NCBI GenBank assembly: GCA_015143295.1
Contig: CM026556.1
Coordinates: 16,988,547 to 17,052,546 of the forward strand
DNA: 64,000 nt
Direction: 5' to 3'
Source of the DNA: Tetracentron sinense
Taxonomy: Eukaryota > Streptophyta > Magnoliopsida > Trochodendrales > Trochodendraceae
The position numbers were made by a program, and so were the translations under genes. The notes under the pieces are model-generated. The model worked only from the letters and a program-made list of their open reading frames with translations, had not been told where the DNA came from and ran no database searches. Numbering within the stretch: the first letter of the stretch is position 1; each line of letters opens with the position of its first letter. Of the stretch, positions 58,201 to 64,000 are shown piece by piece.

Positions 58201-61137
58201 GTAGGATTTCGATGTTGTTTCTTTTAACGCGATTATGTCGACCGAGCCTAAGTGTGGGAATTCGTTTTGATGGAATCCACAGTCGTTTGCTCGATTTGGG
58301 CGCTTAGAAACCAAAGTCCATACTTAGAAAGTATATGTAGGCCTAAACCTACAACAGCGCACCAAATCCAAACGGGGGGTCCGATTTTGATGTCGTTTCT
58401 TGTAATGAGTGTATCACGACCCAACCTATGTGTGCAAATTTCTTTGGATGGAATCCGAAGTCGTTAGTCTGATTTGGGCACCTAGAGACCGAACTTGATA
58501 CGTGAAAGTATACTAAGGTCTAAACCAAGAAATGCGAACCAAATCCAAACCAAGGGTTGGATTTTGATGTCGTTTCTTCTTACGAGTGTATTCCGACCCA
58601 ACCTAAGTGTGGAAATTTGTTTCGATGGAATCCGAGGTCGTTTGCTCTATTTGGGCACCGAGAGACCCAAAATCCAAACTTGGCAAGTATACTTCGGCAA
58701 AAACATACAAACGCTCACCAAATCAAAACCGGGGTCGGATTTCAATGTGGTCTCTTTTAACACGTGTACTTCTGCTCAATCTAAGTGCGGGAATTCATTT
58801 CGATGGAATCCGAGGTCGTTTGCACGATTTAGGCACTGAGAGGCTCGAACTTCATACTTAGAAAGTATACTTCAGCCTAAACATACAAACACGCACGATA
58901 TCCAAACCGGGGTTGGGTTTCGATGTTGTTTCCTCTGATGCATGTATTTCTACCCAACTTCAGTGTGAAAATTCGTTCAGATGAAATCCGAGGTCGTTTG
59001 CCCGATTTGAGCACCGACAGGACCAAAACTCGCACTTAGAAAGTATACTTCAGCCTAAACATATAAACGTTCATCAAATCCCAACCGAGGGTCGGCTCTG
59101 AATATAGTTTCTTCTAACACTTGTATTTCAACCCACCATAAGTGTGGGAATTCGTTTTGATGGTATCTGAGGTCATTAACCGATCTTGGCACCGAGAGAC
59201 CGAAATCCATATATAGAATGTGTAGTTCGGCCTAAACCTACAGACGCTCACCAAATCCAAACTGGGGGTCGGATTTCGATGCCGTTTTTTCTAACGCGAG
59301 TATTTCGACTCATCCTAAGTGTGAGAATTCATTTCGATGGAATCCGAGGTCGTTTCCCAATTTGGGCACTGGGAAGCCGACATCCATACTTAGAAAGTAT
59401 ACGTCGGCCTAAACATATAAATGCGCACCATATCCAAATCGGGGATCAGATTTCGATGCTATTTTGTCTAACTGGAGTTTTTCGACCCAACCTAAGTGTG
59501 GGATTTCGTTTCGATGGAATTCGAGCCCGTTTGCCTGATTTGGGAAACGAGGGGCCCAAAATCCATACTTAGAAAGTATACTTCGGGCTAAAAATACAAA
59601 CTCGCACAAAATCCAAATCGGGGTCGGATTTTGAAGTTGTATCCTCTAACGCGTGTATTTTGACCTAACCTAAGCGTGACGATTCGTTTTGACGGAATCC
59701 GAGGTCGTTTGCTCAATTTGAGCACGAGAAACCTTAAATTCCATATTTAGAAAGTATACAAATGGACACCAAATACAAACCGGGGGTAATAATTCAATGT
59801 TATTTCTTTTAACACCTGTATTTCGACCCAGCTTAAGTGTGGGAATTCATTACGATCGAATCTGAGGCCGTTTGCCTGATTTGAGCTCCGAGACGCCCGA
59901 AATCCATACTTAGAAAGTATACATCGTCCTAAACATACCAACGCGCACCAAATCCAAATCGGGTCTCGGGTTTCGATGTTGTTTCCTCTAGCGCTTGTAT
60001 TTTGACACATTCTAAGTGTGAGAATTCGTTTCGATGGAATCCGAGGTTGGTTTCCCGATTTGGGCACCGTGAGGTGCAAAATCTATAACTAGAAAGTATA
60101 CTTCGGCATAAACCTACAACCGTGCACAAAGTCCAAACTGGGGTCGGATTTTGATGTTGTTTCCTCTAACACGTTTATTTTGACACAACTTAAATGTGAG
60201 ACTTCGTTTTGATGGAATCCGATGTCGTTTCCTCAATTTGGGCATCGAGAGGCTGAAATCCATACTTAGAAAGTATACTTCAGCCTAAACATACAAATGC
60301 ACACCTTATCCAAACCTGTGGTCGGATTTCGATGCTGTTTTTCCTAACGCATGCATTTCGACCCAACCTAAGTGTGGGATTTCGTTTCGATGGAATCAGA
60401 ACCCATTTGCTTGATTTGGGCACCGAGAGGACCGAAATGAATACTTAGAAAGTATTCTTTGGCCTAAACATAAAAACGCACATCAAATCCAAACCAAGGT
60501 CGGATTTCGATGTTGTTTCCCCTAACGCGTGTATTTCGACACAACTTAAGCGTAAGAATTCGTTTTGATGGAATCCGAGGTCGTTTGCCTGATTTGAGCA
60601 CAAGAAGCCTGAAATCCACACTTAGAAAGTATACTTTGGCCTAAACATACGGACACCAAATCCAAACCGGGGGTCAGATTTTGATGCAGTTTCTTTTAAG
60701 ACATGTATTTTGACACAGACTAAGGTTGAGAATTTGTTTCAATGCAATTTGAGGTCGTTTGTCCGATTTGAGCCTCGAGTCGCCCATAATCCATACTTAG
60801 AACCTATACGTTGGCCAAAACCTAAAATCGCGTACCAAATCCACCCCATGGGTCGGATTTCGATATCGTTTCTTCTAATGCGTGTATTTCGACCCAACCT
60901 AAGTGTGAGAATTCGTTTCGTTGGAATCCAAAGTCGTTTCCCCCATTTGGGCCCTGAGAGGCCCCGAAAACCATACATAGAAAGTATACTTCGTCCTCAA
61001 CATACAAACGCGCACCAAACCCAAACTGGGGATGGGATTTCGAAGCCGTTTATTCTAACACGTGTATATTGACCCAACCTAAGTGTGGGAATTCGTGTCG
61101 ATGGAATCCGAGCCCATTTGCCCGATTTAGAAAGTAT
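52226..61137. repeat. Satellite block 5
   Basis: Types read: L, M/N chimera, O, P (internally deleted), Q, R, S, T, A, B, C, Q, R, S, T, A, D, E (55204), F, G/H, I, J, K, L/P chimera, Q, R, S, T, A (truncated near 57020), B, C, D, E (57705), F, G/Q chimera, R, S, T, A, B, C, D, F, G, H, I/J, K, L, M, N, O, P. The module Q-R-S-T-A recurs four times in 6 kb, each time entered by a different in-register jump (C to Q, L to Q, G to Q). The last P monomer lacks about 29 bp and ends at TTAGAAAGTA, where LINE-e starts. I see no gene. Confidence 0.95.
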
Positions 61138-61180
61138 CCTCTGTTCGTTTCTTTCCTTGTTTTGTTCAGCTGGGGCTTCC

Positions 61181-63069
61181 ATGGCCGGCGGTGGGAGGTT
61201 TACTGGGCGTGATGCTCGGAGTGGGAAAAGGTCCCCTAATCCCGTTGATAAGACCAGCTTGTCAGGAAATCACTTTAATGCAAAGTCTGCAAGCTCTTCT
61301 TCTAGGGTGCAAAAGTCTTCTTTGTTGAGTTTGGAAGAGGTGAATCAGCTTTTCTCTAAAAAGGGTGGTGTGCGATCTGCTAGAGACATTGGGGTTGGTG
61401 CATCTCCGAATGTTCCTTTGGGGCCTCCTGCCCAGTTACAACCTTGTGGGGCCCAGGGGGTTGGTGGATCCAGAACTTATTTTTCTCTCCTTAATGATGT
61501 TAATGCATGTCCTCCTGGCACAGAACCTCTTGGAAGTCGTTCTTCCTTGATAGGGAATGGGAATTTGCCTAGTTCAGTGGTCAATAACACCTTTTCAGGT
61601 TCTAAGGCTGGTGCGATGTCCTTGGTGGGTTCTGACGTCTCCCTTGCTGGTTCTTTGCATTCACATCACTCGGCTGGATTACATTTAGCGCATGGAGAGG
61701 AGGATCAGCAATGTCACACCCTACCTCCACGGGATGTGATTAGAGTTGAGGATCAAGACCAACCCTGTACAGGGAGTGGATCTGATGGGGAGGGTGATCA
61801 TGCTGAAAAGCTAGTTGCTAAAGCAGTGGATGGTGCATGGAGAGGTTTTTTTGGAGCTTCACCTTAAGGGGAGTCTGATCACTCCCTTTCTTTTGTTCCA
61901 CCTATTGTAAGGAATGGAAAATTTATATTAGAACGTTCTGAATCTGATATCCAGAATGATTTGCTCGAGTGGAAGAATACGTTGGTTGGGTTTTTCCTAG
62001 GACCCAAACCTTCCTACTTCACTACCAAGAACTCGGTTAATAGGCTGTGGAAACTAAAAGGTGAGGTGGATATCATAGCGCTGGAAAGCGGGTACTACCT
62101 GTTCAAATTTTCGTGCTCGGAGGATAAAGAACGAATTCTAGAGGGTGGACCTTGGCGTGTTCGCCAAGCAGTTCTGATCCTCCGTGAGTGGATAGGCACC
62201 TCAAGTTGGATAAGGTGGAGATAAATGACTTACCTATTTGGTTTCGACTGTACAATTTGCCAGTGTTCTTGTGGAATAGAGCTTGCTTAGGTGCTATAGG
62301 CAGCTTTATTGGAACCCCTATCAGTGTTGATAGACCGACTCTAGCGCACAAGCGAATGGACTATGCTAGAGTATCTATTGCAGTTACAGGGGACAAAGAA
62401 TTGCCGAAAGAAATACGATTTAGTCTGAATGGTAGCGAGGACATCCATATTAATATTGAATATGATTGGAAACCTCCCCGCTGCGCCAGTTGTTGTGTGT
62501 TTGGCCATTCCACTGGCCAATGCAGCCCCGCTCAAAGGAGGGATGGACATGATGGAGGGAAAGGCCAAGCGTAGAAGTCGGAGTCGATCCCGCATGCCTG
62601 TACCTAAAACCAAATGGACTGTTGTACAACATAACAAGGCTCCTGCTAAGAGGGGAACTGAAAATGAGGAAGGGATGGTGCAGTCAAATGAGAATGACAA
62701 GGTGGTGGAGGATTCAAATGTAATAGAACAGTTGGTGGAAACAGAAGCTACCGCAGTGGCACAAGATCGTACGAGGGGAGACAAGGATATGGAACCATGG
62801 ACAATCCTGCCTATAACTACCAAAAGGCAGGTTTTACCTAAGGGGCTACAATCAAGGGTGGATAGTCCTATTCGGTTTGCAGTGCTATAGAGCACGGTGA
62901 AAATCCTCTCGAACCTGACAGCTCAGGTCTTTGTGACCAGGGGGGAGAGCGGCTTGAAAACCGAGGGTACTCTCTGATGGAAAAAATTCAGCTCGGTCAG
63001 GAGCATGCTCATATGGGCAGTGGTATTGAGGGTGCTGTAGGCACTAGTGTAGATATTCCCAGAACCTAA
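61181..63069 (+). pseudogene. LINE-e ORF1: gag-like RNA-binding protein (DUF4283 + CCHC), disrupted
   Basis: The start is ATG at 61181 (MAGGGRFTGRDARSGKRS). A serine- and glycine-rich N-terminal region of about 228 codons ends at TAA 61865-61867 (WRGFFGASP, stop), and the same frame continues with NTLVGFFLGPKPSYF and ILEGGPWRV. A frameshift near 62200 moves the reading to LKLDKVEINDLPIWFRLYNL. The zinc knuckle CASCCVFGHSTGQC is intact at about 62482-62525. A second shift leads to a basic stretch (KRRSRSRSRMP) and to SPIRFAVL, the counterpart of SPNKFSIL in LINE-b, followed by a stop near 62890. The in-frame stops of b and e lie at different positions, so they are separate mutations. Confidence 0.87.
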
Positions 63070-63123
63070 ATGTAGGGGTTGGGCGTGGTCGTTTTGTTTT
63101 GTCGTATCTTGCTTCTGTTATCT

Positions 63124-64000
63124 ATGTTGCTTAGTTCCTGGAATGTTAGAGGGCTCAATAGCTCTCTCAGGCAGAAAGACACTATTGATTTTTTGAACAA
63201 AACCAAGGTTAGTTTTGCTGGTCTACTTGAAACAAAAATCAGGGAGGAGAATGCTAGCAAAGTTATGAAGAAGCTAGCGCCTACGTGGGTGCGCATTGAT
63301 AATTACTCTATTGTGCCGAATGGCAGGATCTGGATCATATGGGATACCGCGCAGCTAACGGTCACCCCATTGCACATCGCTGACCAATTTATACACTGCA
63401 TGGTCATTAAAACGAATTGGACATCCCCCATTATGGTTACTATCGTGTACAGCTCTAACTTATTCTCCCAATGGGAAAACCTGTGGAGGGGAATATCCGG
63501 ATTTGCGAGATCCCATAGTATTGCCTGGATGGTTCTTGGCGACTTCAATACTACCCTTTATAGCTCAGAAAAAAGGGGTGGTAATCGTGTGCCACAAAGA
63601 TTCCTGCAACCGGGGCTGAGCTGCTTGGATGATGCGAATTTAGTTGACCTTAAATGGAAGGGAGGCATGTTCTCGTGGTCGAATGGAAGCATTGGACCAG
63701 GTCGTATTTCTTGCAAACTGGACAGATGTCTTGTCAATCCAGAATGGAATCAGAGATTTCCTGAAGCTGAGGCTTTTTTAAGGGTGGGAATACATCTGAT
63801 CACTCCCAGATTGTTGCTAGGTTCAATTTTGGGACTCAAAGATCTGGTAAGTCCTCCAAGTTTTATAATTTTTGGACCACTCATGAAGATTTCCTAGCTA
63901 TTGTTTCTGAAGCCTGGACTACAGAGGTGCGTGGGACACCTATGTTTAAGCTTGTTTCAAAACTACGGGCTGTCAAAATGGCTCTCAAAGATTGGAGTTG
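63124..64000 (+). pseudogene. LINE-e ORF2: endonuclease domain, partial (runs off the right edge)
   Basis: The start chosen is ATG at 63124 (MLLSSWNVRGLN), because it aligns with the LINE-b start; an in-frame ATG-like extension to 63079 adds only hydrophobic residues. The endonuclease shows LLETKI, MVLGDFNTT, SEKRGG, FSWSNGSIGPGRI and CKLDRCL. Near 63780 a one-base shift moves the reading, after which NTSDHSQIV supplies the SDH motif, followed by KFYNFWTTHEDFL and MFKLVSKLRAVKMALKDW up to the edge. The product would nick target DNA. Because of the shift this copy is probably inactive. Confidence 0.87.

Larger units (their letters stand above)
61138..64000 (+). mobile_element. LINE-e, L1-type retrotransposon, 5' part only (continues past the window)
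   Basis: A plus-strand element starting directly after the satellite box TTTAGAAAGTAT. A leader of about 43 bp, ORF1 from 61181 and ORF2 from 63124 are visible; RT, RNase H and the 3' end lie beyond 64000. Its proteins match LINE-b (SSWNVRGLNSSLRQ versus FWNVRGLNSGTRQ), so it is the second member of that group. Its target-site duplication cannot be tested because the right junction is outside the window. Confidence 0.9.

Overview
The window looks like nuclear heterochromatin of a flowering plant, probably a eudicot and probably centromeric or pericentromeric. I see no host gene, rRNA, tRNA or CRISPR array. More than half of it (about 35.5 kb) is one head-to-tail satellite with a monomer of about 178 bp, always in the same orientation. 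The rest is retrotransposons that landed in the satellite: L1-type LINEs with a plant-type C-terminal RNase H, and one Tekay/Del-like Ty3/gypsy element with a chromodomain. That combination is typical of plants. I cannot name the species.

Layout: satellite 1-5624; LINE-a (minus) 5625-11367; satellite 11368-16763; Ty3/gypsy remnant (minus) 16764-23475; satellite 23476-25220; LINE-b (minus, nearly intact) 25221-31565; satellite 31566-45380, with a 163-bp foreign insert at 40303-40465; LINE-c (minus) 45381-52225, itself split by a 5'-truncated LINE-d (plus) at 48765-49860; satellite 52226-61137; LINE-e (plus), entering at 61138 and running off the right edge.

The satellite is not a simple array. 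I can sort monomers by eye into about 19 diverged types plus one half-length unit, and they recur in a fixed order. I label them A B C D E(half) F G H I J K L M N O P Q R S T, then back to A. This is a higher-order repeat of about 3.46 kb. Several copies carry in-register deletions, and the monomers at those joins are chimeric. The letters are my own labels and are used in the entries below.

The LINEs fall into two groups by protein: a, c and d together, and b and e together. In a, b, c and d the 3' end carries the same small hairpin before the poly(A). The three satellite insertions with a visible 3' junction (a, b, c) all entered at the same point of the monomer, just after the box TTAGAAAGT(A), and LINE-e probably did too. 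The Ty3 element has lost its 5' LTR and part of gag, and carries what looks like a 142-bp spliceosomal intron just upstream of the protease. Nothing here forms a host pathway. The apparent system is a satellite higher-order array acting as a landing pad for LINEs and a chromodomain retrotransposon.
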